Of a stretch of DNA of 64,000 bases, positions 45,257 through 54,749 are shown in pieces. This DNA comes from Planctomycetaceae bacterium (GTDB lineage: Bacteria; Planctomycetota; Planctomycetia; Planctomycetales; Planctomycetaceae). The stretch's first letter is position 1; every line of letters starts with the position of its first letter. The DNA lies in the NCBI GenBank assembly GCA_021732975.1, contig JAKFWC010000023.1, positions 248,001 to 312,000 on the forward strand, in the 5' to 3' direction. The position numbers and the translations under genes are program-made. The notes under the pieces were generated by a model. That model was not told the DNA's origin. It ran no database searches and saw nothing but the letters and a program-made list of their open reading frames with translations.

Positions 45257-46237
45257 ATGAAAGCGTTCACGGTTGAGTCGCCCGGCGGTTGGGCAGGGGC
45301 GGCATTACGAGATGTGCCCATACCCGCGCGGCGACCGGGGTGTGCGTTGGTCGAGATGCATGCCGTCGGCTTGAACCCCGCGGATAACGATCAGATTTTC
45401 GGACGTTACCCCGGTGGACCCAAACCGCCGTTCATTCCCGGCCGTGATGGCGCGGGCATTGTTCTCGAACCGGATGACGGTGGTCGCTGGCAAGTTGGTG
45501 ATGAAGTCGTCGTCCTGCAATCGGAAACAACCGATCTCACTCACGGCACGTTGTGCGAACAGCAATGGCTCTCCGCGGAAAATCTCGCGCGGCTGCCGTC
45601 TGGTTGGCCGATGGCCGATGGTGCCGCGGCTCCGTTGGTTTACCTGACTGCGTATCAGGCGTTGACCGTCGGGGGACTGCTCCGTCCCGGCAATGTCGTA
45701 TTGGTGACCGGTGCCTCGGGCGGCGTCGGCGTTGCCGCTGTTCAGTTGGCACTGGCATTGGGAACGACCGTCATTGCGCTCTCGCGGTCAGAAACCAAGC
45801 GCGAGCAGTTGCGCGGACTCGGTGCCCAGCATGTCTTCGCCCCGGATGATCCCGACCTGAAAGGAGCGATTCGTCAGGCCACTGGTCGCCGCGGGGTGGA
45901 TGTGGTCGTCGAATGCGTTGGCGGCCCGTCGTTGGGATTGGCGGTGCATCTGCTCGATGTCGGGGGCCGGATTGGTGTCGTTGGCGTGCGGGCGGGAATC
46001 GAGGGCGCGGTGCCGATCGTGCCGCTGATGTTCAAACGCGGTAGCCTGCATGGGGTTCTATTAACACTAGAGCCGCCGGAAACCGCCCAGCAGAATTGGC
46101 GTACGGTCGTCGAACTGCTCCAGACACATCACGCCGAACCCATGATCGCCGCACGCTTTCCGCTTGCTGAGACGGCCGCGGCATTCCAGCGCCTGGCAAC
46201 CGATGTCTTCGGGAAAGTCGTCGTCGACATTCGTTAG
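45257..46237 (+). CDS. Quinone oxidoreductase/zinc-type alcohol dehydrogenase family (MDR)
   Basis: 326 residues of the medium-chain dehydrogenase/reductase superfamily. The N-terminal catalytic domain (about 1-130; VEMHAVGLNPADNDQIFGRYP, PFIPGRDGAGIV) is followed by the NAD(P) Rossmann fold with VLVTGASGGVGVAAVQLA (about 153-170). Zinc ligands of true alcohol dehydrogenases are not evident, so it is closer to the quinone oxidoreductase (QOR) branch. Probably an NADPH-dependent reductase of quinones or enones in the cytoplasm. The ATG at 45257 has GAGG nine bases upstream; a longer open frame is unsupported. Confidence 0.85.
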   Translation: MKAFTVESPGGWAGAALRDVPIPARRPGCALVEMHAVGLNPADNDQIFGRYPGGPKPPFIPGRDGAGIVLEPDDGGRWQVGDEVVVLQSETTDLTHGTLCEQQWLSAENLARLPSGWPMADGAAAPLVYLTAYQALTVGGLLRPGNVVLVTGASGGVGVAAVQLALALGTTVIALSRSETKREQLRGLGAQHVFAPDDPDLKGAIRQATGRRGVDVVVECVGGPSLGLAVHLLDVGGRIGVVGVRAGIEGAVPIVPLMFKRGSLHGVLLTLEPPETAQQNWRTVVELLQTHHAEPMIAARFPLAETAAAFQRLATDVFGKVVVDIR

Positions 46238-46349
46238 GTCAAACGGCGTTCGGAGATTCCTCCGTTTCGGCTGATCCGGTGACGCTCATTTTTCGTTTCC
46301 CACTTTCAGCAAAGACTTTGCGCCAAATTGGCATGATGAATATTCACCA

Positions 46350-46386
46350 AATCTTAACATTCGTGCCGTCGCAATCTTAACAATTC
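46350..46386 (+). promoter_or_regulatory. Possible Pho-box: two CTTAACA half-sites upstream of pstS
   Basis: AATCTTAACATTC (46350-46362) and AATCTTAACAATTC (46373-46386) are near-identical direct repeats, 23 bases apart, about two helical turns. The core TTAACA resembles the PhoP/PhoB half-sites known from other bacteria (TTAACA in Bacillus, CTTAAC in cyanobacteria). They lie about 90-120 bases before pstS, and phoB is in the same cluster. The binding assignment is inference. Confidence 0.5.
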
Positions 46387-46471
46387 CGCGATACCGTTCT
46401 TCACAGTGCTCCAGCGGTCAAAAGCAGGCCGTATCGAAATCTACGAGAAGTTCCCCAAGACGGGCAACATA

Positions 46472-47473
46472 ATGATGATGAAGCAGGTTAGGACGGCGGC
46501 TACACTCTGTGCGCTCGGCGCCGTATTCTTTGCGGTCGTGCCGGTCGGCTGCCGGTTTGAATCGCAGAACGGCTCCGCTCCGCAACTCAACGAGACGGGG
46601 GGAGCCCCGGCTGCAGGCGGGCAAGTCCAGGCCATCACGGTCGATGGCTCGAGCACGGTCTATCCCATCTCACAGGCCGTCGCGGAAGCGTACAAGGCCA
46701 ATAAGCCGGGAATTGAGATCTCGGTGGGGCTGGCGGGCACGGGTGGCGGGTTCAAAAAATTCGCGCTCGGCGACCTCGACATCTGCGACGCCTCCCGCCC
46801 GATTCGCGATTCCGAAAAGGAAGCCTGCGAAAAGGCCGGCGTGAAATTCCTCGAACTGGAGGTTGCCATCGATGCCCTCACCGTGGTGGTGAATCCGGCC
46901 AACGACTGGGTGCCGTGCCTGTCGGTCAGCCAGCTCAAGAAGATCTGGGAACCGGACAGTAAAGTCACGAAATGGAACGAGATCGACCCGAACTGGCCCG
47001 ATCACAAGATCGAACTTTTCGGGGCCGACACGGATTCCGGTACCTTCGATTACTTCACCGAAGCCGTTGTCGGTAAGGCGAAGCAGAGCCGGACCGACTA
47101 CACGGGCAACTCGAACGACAATGTTCTTGTGCAGGGTGTCGCCGACGAGAAGTATGCGTTGGGATACTTCGGCTACGGCTACTATGCAGAGAATCCAGAC
47201 CGTCTCAAGGCCGTCGCGATCAAGGCAGCGGACGACGGTGAATGCGTGCTGCCCTCGGCGGAGACCGTGGATAACAACACCTATGTACCCCTGTCGCGGC
47301 CACTCTACATCTACGTCAACAAGCAGTCGTTGACGCGCCCGGAAGTCGCCGAGTATGTGCAGTTCTATCTCAGCGAAGCGGGCCAGAAGCTGGTCACCGA
47401 ACGGAAGTTCCTGCTGATGAAGGCCAACGTGCAGAAAGTGATGCAGGATCGGCTCGCTGAGGCGTTGAATTAA
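46472..47473 (+). CDS. pstS: Phosphate-binding lipoprotein PstS
   Basis: 333 residues. PstS captures phosphate outside the inner membrane for the PstCAB importer. The N-terminus has a lipoprotein signal ending in VVPVGC (C27). The mature protein has [18 protein letters not shown] (phosphate-site loop), [22 protein letters not shown] and [19 protein letters not shown], the typical PstS signatures. Three consecutive ATG codons at 46472, 46475 and 46478 make the exact start uncertain; the first is used. A possible Pho-box is upstream and pstC follows 50 bases later. Confidence 0.93.
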   Translation: MMMKQVRTAATLCALGAVFFAVVPVGCRFESQNGSAPQLNETGGAPAAGGQVQAITVDGSSTVYPISQAVAEAYKANKPGIEISVGLAGTGGGFKKFALGDLDICDASRPIRDSEKEACEKAGVKFLELEVAIDALTVVVNPANDWVPCLSVSQLKKIWEPDSKVTKWNEIDPNWPDHKIELFGADTDSGTFDYFTEAVVGKAKQSRTDYTGNSNDNVLVQGVADEKYALGYFGYGYYAENPDRLKAVAIKAADDGECVLPSAETVDNNTYVPLSRPLYIYVNKQSLTRPEVAEYVQFYLSEAGQKLVTERKFLLMKANVQKVMQDRLAEALN

Positions 47474-47523
47474 GCCGGGTGTGTATCGACGGGTTTCGTG
47501 ATGGTACTTTCCAAGAGATGGGC

Positions 47524-48531
47524 ATGACCGCCGGTTCTCCGCCGCCGACAACCCCAGCGAACGCTCAGGTCAAAGTGCCGCGGGGTTCGTCGCTGAAGCG
47601 CCGTTTTACCTGGAACGGTGCCTACGAAAAGTGCATCCGGATCGTGTTGCTGGGATGTGCGCTCGTGTCGGTGATCACGACCGCTTCGATTGTCTTCGTG
47701 CTATTGTACGAATCGGTCTTGTGGTTTCCCGGCCACACGCCGTTTTTCGGTAAAGTGTCACTCGTCGAGTTCCTCACGGCGACCCAATGGACGCCGCAGT
47801 TTGACGGCAATCAGCACTTTGGCATTCTGCCCCTGATCTGTGGGACATTGCTGACGACCGTCACCGCGGGAGCCATTGGTCTGCCGATGGGATTGGCGAG
47901 CGCCATCTATCTCAGCGAATACGCCTCGCCGCAGGCGCGATCAATTCTGAAGCCGTCGTTGGAACTGCTCGCCGGCATTCCAACCGTCGTCTATGGCTAC
48001 ATCGGTTTATTCTTTCTGACACCGCTGTTGATCAAGCCGGTGTTGACGGGCGTCTTTGGTCTCTCCGTTGACGGCTTCAACGCACTCAGCGGGGGCATCG
48101 TCGTCGGTCTCATGATCATGCCGATGGTGGCCTCCCTGAGCGAAGATGTGCTGCGAGCGGTGCCGTCGAGTCTGCGCGAAGCAGGGTACGCGCTCGGGGC
48201 GACGAAGTACGATGTGTCTGCGAAGATCATTGTGCCATCGGCGCTGTCGGGCATCATTGCGGCGTTCCTGCTGGCGTTGTCGCGGGCGATTGGTGAAACG
48301 ATGGCCGTCGCGATTGCCTGCGGGAATCGGCCACAGCTCACGTTGAACCCGCTACGGCAGATTCAGACCATGACCAGCTTCATCGTGAACATGATGAAGG
48401 GCGATACGCCGGTCGGTTCGATCGAATATCAAAGCCTGTATGCGGTGGCCTTGGTGTTGTTTCTGATCACCCTCACGATGAACTACGTTTCGCAGTGGAT
48501 TCTGCGGCGGTATCGCGAGGCGTACCAATGA
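47524..48531 (+). CDS. pstC: Phosphate ABC transporter permease PstC
   Basis: 335 residues with about six membrane segments. PstC forms half of the channel for phosphate. Typical parts: [20 protein letters not shown] (first segment), [31 protein letters not shown], and the coupling region [19 protein letters not shown] with [18 protein letters not shown]. The first 30 residues are a Pro/Ala-rich cytoplasmic extension. The stop overlaps the start of pstA by four bases (ATGA). The ATG at 47524 is preferred; alternatives at 47479 and 47518 are in frame. Confidence 0.94.
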   Translation: MTAGSPPPTTPANAQVKVPRGSSLKRRFTWNGAYEKCIRIVLLGCALVSVITTASIVFVLLYESVLWFPGHTPFFGKVSLVEFLTATQWTPQFDGNQHFGILPLICGTLLTTVTAGAIGLPMGLASAIYLSEYASPQARSILKPSLELLAGIPTVVYGYIGLFFLTPLLIKPVLTGVFGLSVDGFNALSGGIVVGLMIMPMVASLSEDVLRAVPSSLREAGYALGATKYDVSAKIIVPSALSGIIAAFLLALSRAIGETMAVAIACGNRPQLTLNPLRQIQTMTSFIVNMMKGDTPVGSIEYQSLYAVALVLFLITLTMNYVSQWILRRYREAYQ

Positions 48532-49523
48532 GCCAGACGCCGGAAAATTTCAGTGCGAATCTCGCGTGGCGACACCGCATGGGGTGGCTATTCGCCGCGA
48601 CCTGTCGTTTGGCGACCTGGGCCAGCGTGGTGTTCCTCGTCGTCATTCTGCTGGTGATCGTTTCCCGAGCCTGGCCACGGCTGACGCCGGAATTTTTGAC
48701 CCATTTCGATTCCTACAAACCCGAGTCCGCCGGGATGCTGGCGGGGATTCTCGGCAGTTTCTGGTTGATCCTGTTCACCGGCGCAATCTGTGTCCCGATT
48801 GGTGTCGGCGCGGCGATTTATCTCGAAGAGTACGCCCGGTCAAATTGGCTGACCCGGTTCATTCAATTGAACATTTCCAATCTGGCGGGTGTCCCGTCGA
48901 TTGTCTTCGGGATTCTCGGTTTCACGGCCTTCGTGCGGATGTTCGGTGTGCCGCGCACGGCTATCGTCCTTGCGCTGGGCTTTGCGGATGTCCGCATCCC
49001 GTTGCCGTTTGGACGGTCCGTCATTGCGGGGTCTTTGACATTGGCCCTGCTGTGTTTGCCGGTGGTGATCATTGCGTCTCAGGAAGCCTTGCGTTCGGTT
49101 CCGGCATCATTGCGGCATGCGGCGTTGGCCCTCGGCGCAACGAAATGGCAGACGATTTCCCGACAAGTGCTTCCCGCTGCGATGCCCGGGATTCTCACTG
49201 GTGTGATTCTTGCTCTCTCTCGCGCTTTGGGGGAAACGGCCCCGTTGGCGGTCCTCGGTGCGGCGTACTTCATCACGTTCGCTCCGGGGCGGATTAACTC
49301 GGCGTCCGATCTGGCTCAGCATCCCGACCGGTTGCTGCAAGTTCCGTTCGACCAGTTCACAGCGATGCCACTGCAGATTTACAATTGGGTGAACGAGCAG
49401 TCCCGTGATTTTCAGCAACAGGTCTCCGCCGCGGGGATTGTGGTCCTGCTGGTGGTCTTGGTCCTGATGAACGGCTCGGCCATCCTGATTCGGCAACATT
49501 TCCAGCGGAAAATTCGTTGGTGA
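48528..49523 (+). CDS. pstA: Phosphate ABC transporter permease PstA
   Basis: 331 residues, six or so membrane segments, partner of PstC. Seen: [20 protein letters not shown] (first segment), [59 protein letters not shown], and the coupling loop [21 protein letters not shown] followed by [17 protein letters not shown]. The start overlaps the pstC stop (ATGA), supporting translational coupling. The 3' end overlaps the pstB start by a few bases. Confidence 0.94.
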   Translation: MSQTPENFSANLAWRHRMGWLFAATCRLATWASVVFLVVILLVIVSRAWPRLTPEFLTHFDSYKPESAGMLAGILGSFWLILFTGAICVPIGVGAAIYLEEYARSNWLTRFIQLNISNLAGVPSIVFGILGFTAFVRMFGVPRTAIVLALGFADVRIPLPFGRSVIAGSLTLALLCLPVVIIASQEALRSVPASLRHAALALGATKWQTISRQVLPAAMPGILTGVILALSRALGETAPLAVLGAAYFITFAPGRINSASDLAQHPDRLLQVPFDQFTAMPLQIYNWVNEQSRDFQQQVSAAGIVVLLVVLVLMNGSAILIRQHFQRKIRW

Positions 49524-50386
49524 CTACCTTGGCTGTTCCCATGTCGTCTGCGCGTCCTGCTAATCCGTCGCATATCGGGCCTCCCGCTCCCACACTGGGA
49601 GCGGCGGCAAACGCTGCGCCGGATGGCAAGCGGAAAATCAAGATTCAAACGACCGACATGGGCTTCTTCTACGGGACGCACCAAGCCTTACAGAAGATTA
49701 CGCTCGATATCCCCGAACGCTCCGTCACGGCGTTGATTGGTCCGTCCGGTTGCGGCAAGAGCACGTACCTGCGGTCGCTGAATCGGATGAACGACATCAT
49801 TGAAGGGACGCGGGTCATCGGGAAGGTGCTCCTCGACGGCGAGGACATCTACGCTCGCGATGTCGACGTGGTCGAACTCCGCAAGCGTGTGGGGATGGTC
49901 TTTCAGAAGTCGACACCGTTCCCTAAGTCCATCTTCGATAACATCGCGTTTGGACCGCGCATTGCCGGCGTCCGGAGCATGGCGACACTCGCCCCGCTGG
50001 TGGAGCAATGCCTCAAGCAGGCCGCGCTCTGGAACGAAGTCAAAGATCGTTTGAAAGACTCGGCACTGGCGCTATCCGGCGGGCAACAGCAACGGTTGTG
50101 CATCGCCCGGGCGTTGGCCACGAATCCCGATGTGCTCTTGATGGACGAGCCGGCCTCCGCGCTCGATCCCGGTTCGACCGCCCGCATCGAAGACCTGATC
50201 GACGATTTGCGGAAGAACTACACGATTGTCATCGTCACCCACAACATGCAGCAAGCCGCGCGTGTCAGTGAACTCACGGCATTTTTCTGCATGGGGCGAC
50301 TGGTAGAAGTCGGTCGTACCAAGCAGCTCTTTACGAATCCCAAAGAAAAAGAGACGGAAGACTACATCACAGGGCGCTTCGGCTGA
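49520..50386 (+). CDS. pstB: Phosphate ABC transporter ATPase PstB
   Basis: 288 residues from the GTG at 49520, whose bases overlap the pstA stop (GTGA); an ATG at 49541 without a clear ribosome-binding site is the alternative. PstB drives phosphate import by ATP hydrolysis. Walker [21 protein letters not shown]-loop [16 protein letters not shown], signature [15 protein letters not shown], Walker [14 protein letters not shown] and the switch histidine in [14 protein letters not shown] are complete. The N-terminal 40 residues are Pro/Ala-rich and longer than usual. Confidence 0.95.
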   Translation: MTTLAVPMSSARPANPSHIGPPAPTLGAAANAAPDGKRKIKIQTTDMGFFYGTHQALQKITLDIPERSVTALIGPSGCGKSTYLRSLNRMNDIIEGTRVIGKVLLDGEDIYARDVDVVELRKRVGMVFQKSTPFPKSIFDNIAFGPRIAGVRSMATLAPLVEQCLKQAALWNEVKDRLKDSALALSGGQQQRLCIARALATNPDVLLMDEPASALDPGSTARIEDLIDDLRKNYTIVIVTHNMQQAARVSELTAFFCMGRLVEVGRTKQLFTNPKEKETEDYITGRFG

Positions 50387-50448
50387 GCCGTGGCGGACAG
50401 CTTTTTGCACGGTCCCCGGCAGTTCGATCGCCAGGGAAGGAATACCGC

Positions 50449-51150
50449 ATGTCGATCCACCTCATTCGCGATCTCGATACGTTGCATCGGCTGCTGCTGA
50501 CGATGTGCAGCCGCGTGGAAGACATGATTCATTCTGCGGTCGATGCGCTGCACAACCCGGACTACAGTCGGGCTCGCGACATCATCGCTCAGGACGACGC
50601 GATTGATACGCTCGATGTCGAGATTGAAGAAGAGTGTCTGAAGCTGCTCGCACTGCACCAACCGGTGGCGATCGATCTGCGCCGGATCACAACCGTGATG
50701 AAAATCAGTGCGGAACTGGAACGCGTGGCTGACCTCGGGGCCAGCATTGCGGAGCGAGCCTTGGGCATCATCAGCACGCCCGAAATCGCCGTCCCTGAGA
50801 ACCTCAAGGAAATGTCGCGACAGGCGCTCGACATGTTGCACCACAGCATCGATGCCTACGTCCATCTCGATGTCCGGCTGGCCCGCCGGGTTTGTTTGCT
50901 CGACGAATCGGTCGATCAACTCAATCGTGAAATCATCGGCGAGCTGACCTCGCTGATGCAGAACCGCCCGGATCTGATCGATCCGGCACTCCATTTGTTC
51001 TCGGCGTCGCGACAGATCGAACGCATCGCCGACCATGCTACGAACATCGCCGAGGACGTGGTGTACCTCGTTCAAGGTGAAATCATTCGGCATCGCAATC
51101 GGATCGAGGCTCGTGGTCCGCAATCCGACCCGGCGACCGATGTCGCCTGA
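50449..51150 (+). CDS. phoU: Phosphate signalling protein PhoU
   Basis: 233 residues forming two copies of the three-helix PhoU repeat (about 5-110 and 120-225). PhoU links PstSCAB activity to the PhoR/PhoB pathway and limits phosphate uptake. Typical metal-cluster helices are visible: RDIIAQDDAIDTLDVEIEEE in repeat 1 and VDQLNREIIGELTSLM in repeat 2, as well as SRQIERIADHATNIAEDVVY near the end. GGAAGGAA lies upstream of the start. It follows pstB by 62 bases on the same strand. Confidence 0.94.
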   Translation: MSIHLIRDLDTLHRLLLTMCSRVEDMIHSAVDALHNPDYSRARDIIAQDDAIDTLDVEIEEECLKLLALHQPVAIDLRRITTVMKISAELERVADLGASIAERALGIISTPEIAVPENLKEMSRQALDMLHHSIDAYVHLDVRLARRVCLLDESVDQLNREIIGELTSLMQNRPDLIDPALHLFSASRQIERIADHATNIAEDVVYLVQGEIIRHRNRIEARGPQSDPATDVA

Positions 51151-51253
51151 TTCGCGCACGAACTTCTCGAAACGTTGAGCACTGTGAATCACGTCGATTC
51201 TCACCGGGAACGGTTCCCGGCGGGAGCTTCGTTGTCCTGGCTAATGAGCGAAG

Positions 51254-51979
51254 ATGTCGAAATCACGATTGCTAATCGTTGAAGATGAACGCTCCCTCTC
51301 GGAAGTGCTTCAGTACAATCTGGAGAAAGAGGGATTCGAGGTGATGACGGCCGCGGACGGTCAGGATGGCGTCCGCAAAGCGCAGGCCCACACGCCCGAT
51401 CTGGTCGTGCTGGACCTGATGCTGCCGATCATTGAAGGGTTTGAGGTCTGCCGCATCTTGCGGAGCGATCCCAAGACGCAGAACATTCGGATTCTCATGC
51501 TCACGGCACGGAGTGAAGAGGTCGATGAGATCGTCGGCTTCAACATGGGGGCGGACGACTATGTCACCAAACCGTTCAAGATCAAGCCACTGATTCATCG
51601 CATCAAGGCGTTGCTGCGGCGCGACGCTTCGGCCGAACAGGCACGCGATGTCATCAGCGCCGGCGGAATCGAGATCGATCGCGTCAATCATCTGGCCCGC
51701 GTTGAAGGACAGGATTTACATCTGACGCCGACGGAGTTCCGTCTGCTGTGGACGTTGGCCCGGCAACCGGGGCGTCCATTTGGGCGCAACGAATTGATGG
51801 ACCGTTGCCGCGGCGAAGATGCGAACGCGCTGGAGCGGACCATCGACGTGCATGTGCGGTCGCTGCGGCAGAAACTGGAGCAACGGGCGGACTTTATCGA
51901 AACCGTCCGCGGCGTGGGTTACCGCTTTCGGGGGGATGCGGTATCGGTGCCTGCTGAAGGGGAAGCCTCACCCGCATAG
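51254..51979 (+). CDS. phoB: Phosphate regulon response regulator PhoB
   Basis: 241 residues: a receiver domain (about 5-120) with the acidic pocket D11/E12, phosphorylation site D54 in VVLDLML, T84 and K106 in TKPFK, followed by an OmpR-type winged helix (about 140-228; HLTPTEFRLLWTLARQPG, RTIDVHVRSLRQKLE, IETVRGVGYRF). It should activate pst and other genes under phosphate limitation. Its place after phoU supports the PhoB identity over other OmpR-family members. No phoR histidine kinase lies next to it, which is unusual. Confidence 0.88.
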   Translation: MSKSRLLIVEDERSLSEVLQYNLEKEGFEVMTAADGQDGVRKAQAHTPDLVVLDLMLPIIEGFEVCRILRSDPKTQNIRILMLTARSEEVDEIVGFNMGADDYVTKPFKIKPLIHRIKALLRRDASAEQARDVISAGGIEIDRVNHLARVEGQDLHLTPTEFRLLWTLARQPGRPFGRNELMDRCRGEDANALERTIDVHVRSLRQKLEQRADFIETVRGVGYRFRGDAVSVPAEGEASPA

Positions 51980-52067
51980 CCCGTGCCGGATGGGGCCGGT
52001 AAACTCGCTGATAGAAACGTGCAGCGTTGTTGCTGTGATGCGTTTCCGTCCGAAGCGAGAGATTAGA

Positions 52068-54743
52068 ATGCGGCCACAACGGTTTTGGTGGATGGGGGTG
52101 CTGTGCTTTGGCACTGTGCCAGCGGCATTCCCGTCGGAGCCCTCACCGGCAGCGTGGACCGAGCGCCGCATTGACCCGACTTTGCGAGATGGCTGGGCGT
52201 TTCGCCCGTTGCAATCCATTCCCATCCCTAACGGGGCCGATGGTGACATCGCGAATCCGATCGATCGGTTTCTGTCCGTCGCCCAGCAGACGGCGGGAGT
52301 GAAGCCGAATCCATCGGTTGATCGTCGCACCCTGATCCGCCGCTTGTCATTCACGTTGACGGGACTGCCACCGTCCGCCGAGGTTGTCGCCACATTCGTG
52401 AATGATCCCGCACCCGATGCTGTGGAACGAGGTGTTGATCGTCTTTTTACCAGTCCGCATTACGGCGTGCGTTGGGCTCGGCATTGGTTGGATATCGCAA
52501 GGTTTGCCGAGAGCCATGGGTATGAACATGACTATGATCGATTGAACGCCTACCACTACCGCGATTTTGTGGTGCAAGCCTTCAATGCCAATCAACCGTA
52601 CGATGAGTTCGTGCAGTGGCAAATCGCCGGTGACAAGCTCGCCCCGGACAATCGCCAGGCATGGATGGCGACCGGGTTTCTCGCTGCGGGACCACACAGC
52701 ACGCAAATTACCAAACGGGAAGTCGAACGCCAGCGGTACGATGAACTCGATGACATCGTATCGACCATCGGCACCGCGTTGCTCGGATTGAATATCGGTT
52801 GTGCCCGGTGTCACGACCACCCATACGATCCGATTCCTCAAGCCGACTTTTATCGTCTCGCGGCGTTTGTTACCCGCACAGTTCGCAGCGAAGTGGAACT
52901 CGATTTCGATCCCGACGGATACCGTAAAGCCATCGCCGCGTTTGCCGAGCAACACCATCCGTTCGTGGAGGCGATCACTCAATACGAAGCAGATGGTCTC
53001 CGTCAGGCCTATCGAAAGTGGCGGGAAACGGCTCCACCCTCGGCACTGCAATCTACGTGGCTGCTGCCGGCGCGGGTCTCGGTATTCTCTACGAACGAAG
53101 CCCAGTGGACAGCGTTGGCAGACGGATCGTGGCGGGTCACCGGCCCGATGAAAGACGACGAAGAGTACAGCATCACTCTGCAAACGAATGGCTTGACGGT
53201 GACGGCCGTGCGTTTGGAAGCGTTGACTGATCCCTCGCTGGTTCACGGTGGCCCCGGTCGGGATGACGAGGGGAATTTTCTGCTGAGCGGCGTGCGGATT
53301 TTCCCGCGATTCGGAGACGAATTGCTTTCGCCTGCGGTCCCTATCGCCCGTGCTGTCGCCACCTTTGAACAAGTGGGTACCGGCCTCGCCGGAACACTCG
53401 ATCGCCGTGCCGAAACCGCGTGGGGAGTCGATCCGCAATTGGGCCGACCGCATGCCGCCGTGTTTCACCTCGCGAAACCCCTTCGTGTGCAATCGGAGGA
53501 TGAGCTGACTGTGCGGCTGGAGTTTGCGGCACGTCCACGAGCCTCGATTGGACGCCTGCGGGTATCGATCTCCACGGTCGAGAATCCGCCCATTGATGTC
53601 GCGACTCTTCCAATTCCGGAACGTGTCGCCGAAGTATTAAAGCAGTCGCCCATTAAACTGGCGAAGGACGACTGGTCGGCGCTCACCCGCTGGTTTGCCC
53701 CGCAGGATGCCGAATGGCGGCGGCTTGATGCGCTCGGGGATGAACACGCCGCGTTGGCACCGCAAGCCATGCTGCGGTCGGTACTCGTGGCGACGGAAGG
53801 CCGACCCGCGATCCGGCTGCATACTCAAGCCGCCGAAGAATATCTCTCCAGCACACAATTCCTCGTCCGTGGCGACCCGGCCCAACCGGCGGGAATCGCG
53901 ACGCCTGGCATGCTCCAAATCCTGGATCGTGACACCACGCTGAAGCCACGAACGACGCGGACTGCATTGGCAGGCTGGTTAACCGATGTCGAACATGGCG
54001 CGGGGGCCCTGCTCGCGCGGGTCATTGTGAATCGACTGTGGCAGCACCATTTCGGGACGGGGTTGGTTGCCACGCCCGATGACTTCGGCACGCGCGGCAG
54101 CGGTCCGTCACACCCCGAATTGCTCGAATGGCTCGCCTCCGAATTGATTCGGCACGACTGGCAGCTCAAACCAATTCACCGGTTGATGGTGACCAGCGCA
54201 GCGTATCGCCGCACGTCATTCTCAACGCCCGATCTGATGACGGCTGATCCCGATAACCGATGCTTTGCCCGATGGACATCGCGCCGTCTGGAAGCCGAAG
54301 CGCTGCGCGATGCGATGCTCGTCGCTGCGGGATCGCTGGATGATCGCCTCGACGGGCCCTCCGAGCGCGAGCCGTTACACTCGCGACGCAGCGTCTATTC
54401 GTTCATCAAGCGAAGTGCTCCGGAACCGTGGTTAGCCGCATTCGATGGGCCGGACGGTTGCCGTGTGGAAGGCCGCCGGTCACAAACGACATCGCCGGCG
54501 CAGGCGCTCGCGCTCATGAACGGCGAACAGACGCGTGCGAAGGCAACGATGATGGCCGAACATTGTCGAACGAATCCCGACGATCCGTTGCGGGGAATTT
54601 TTCAATCGGTACTGCAACGCGATCCCTCACCGTCCGAGCGTGAGCAGATCGTGAGATGGCTCGGCAAATTGCCGACCGCTGAACAGTGGGCCGACTTGTG
54701 TCAGGTGGTGTTGAGCCTTGATGAGTTCGTCTTTCTCGATTGA
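52068..54743 (+). CDS. DUF1549/DUF1553 secreted protein
   Basis: 891 residues with an N-terminal signal segment (WWMGVLCFGTVPAAFPSEP). Domain order is DUF1549 (about 60-270; IDRFLSVAQQTAGV, RLSFTLTGLPPS, HWLDIARFAESHGYEHD, CARCHDHPYDPIPQADF), a middle beta-rich region (about 330-530) and DUF1553 (about 620-880; RVIVNRLWQHHFGTGLV, LEWLASELIRHDWQLKPIHR, TSPAQALALMNGEQT). The paired family is typical of planctomycetes and verrucomicrobia. There is no N-terminal cytochrome (PSCyt1) domain; CARCH in DUF1549 is the only CxxCH. Six bases before the DUF1501 gene, so one operon. Function unknown. Confidence 0.88.
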   Translation: MRPQRFWWMGVLCFGTVPAAFPSEPSPAAWTERRIDPTLRDGWAFRPLQSIPIPNGADGDIANPIDRFLSVAQQTAGVKPNPSVDRRTLIRRLSFTLTGLPPSAEVVATFVNDPAPDAVERGVDRLFTSPHYGVRWARHWLDIARFAESHGYEHDYDRLNAYHYRDFVVQAFNANQPYDEFVQWQIAGDKLAPDNRQAWMATGFLAAGPHSTQITKREVERQRYDELDDIVSTIGTALLGLNIGCARCHDHPYDPIPQADFYRLAAFVTRTVRSEVELDFDPDGYRKAIAAFAEQHHPFVEAITQYEADGLRQAYRKWRETAPPSALQSTWLLPARVSVFSTNEAQWTALADGSWRVTGPMKDDEEYSITLQTNGLTVTAVRLEALTDPSLVHGGPGRDDEGNFLLSGVRIFPRFGDELLSPAVPIARAVATFEQVGTGLAGTLDRRAETAWGVDPQLGRPHAAVFHLAKPLRVQSEDELTVRLEFAARPRASIGRLRVSISTVENPPIDVATLPIPERVAEVLKQSPIKLAKDDWSALTRWFAPQDAEWRRLDALGDEHAALAPQAMLRSVLVATEGRPAIRLHTQAAEEYLSSTQFLVRGDPAQPAGIATPGMLQILDRDTTLKPRTTRTALAGWLTDVEHGAGALLARVIVNRLWQHHFGTGLVATPDDFGTRGSGPSHPELLEWLASELIRHDWQLKPIHRLMVTSAAYRRTSFSTPDLMTADPDNRCFARWTSRRLEAEALRDAMLVAAGSLDDRLDGPSEREPLHSRRSVYSFIKRSAPEPWLAAFDGPDGCRVEGRRSQTTSPAQALALMNGEQTRAKATMMAEHCRTNPDDPLRGIFQSVLQRDPSPSEREQIVRWLGKLPTAEQWADLCQVVLSLDEFVFLD

Positions 54744-54749
54744 AGTCTA

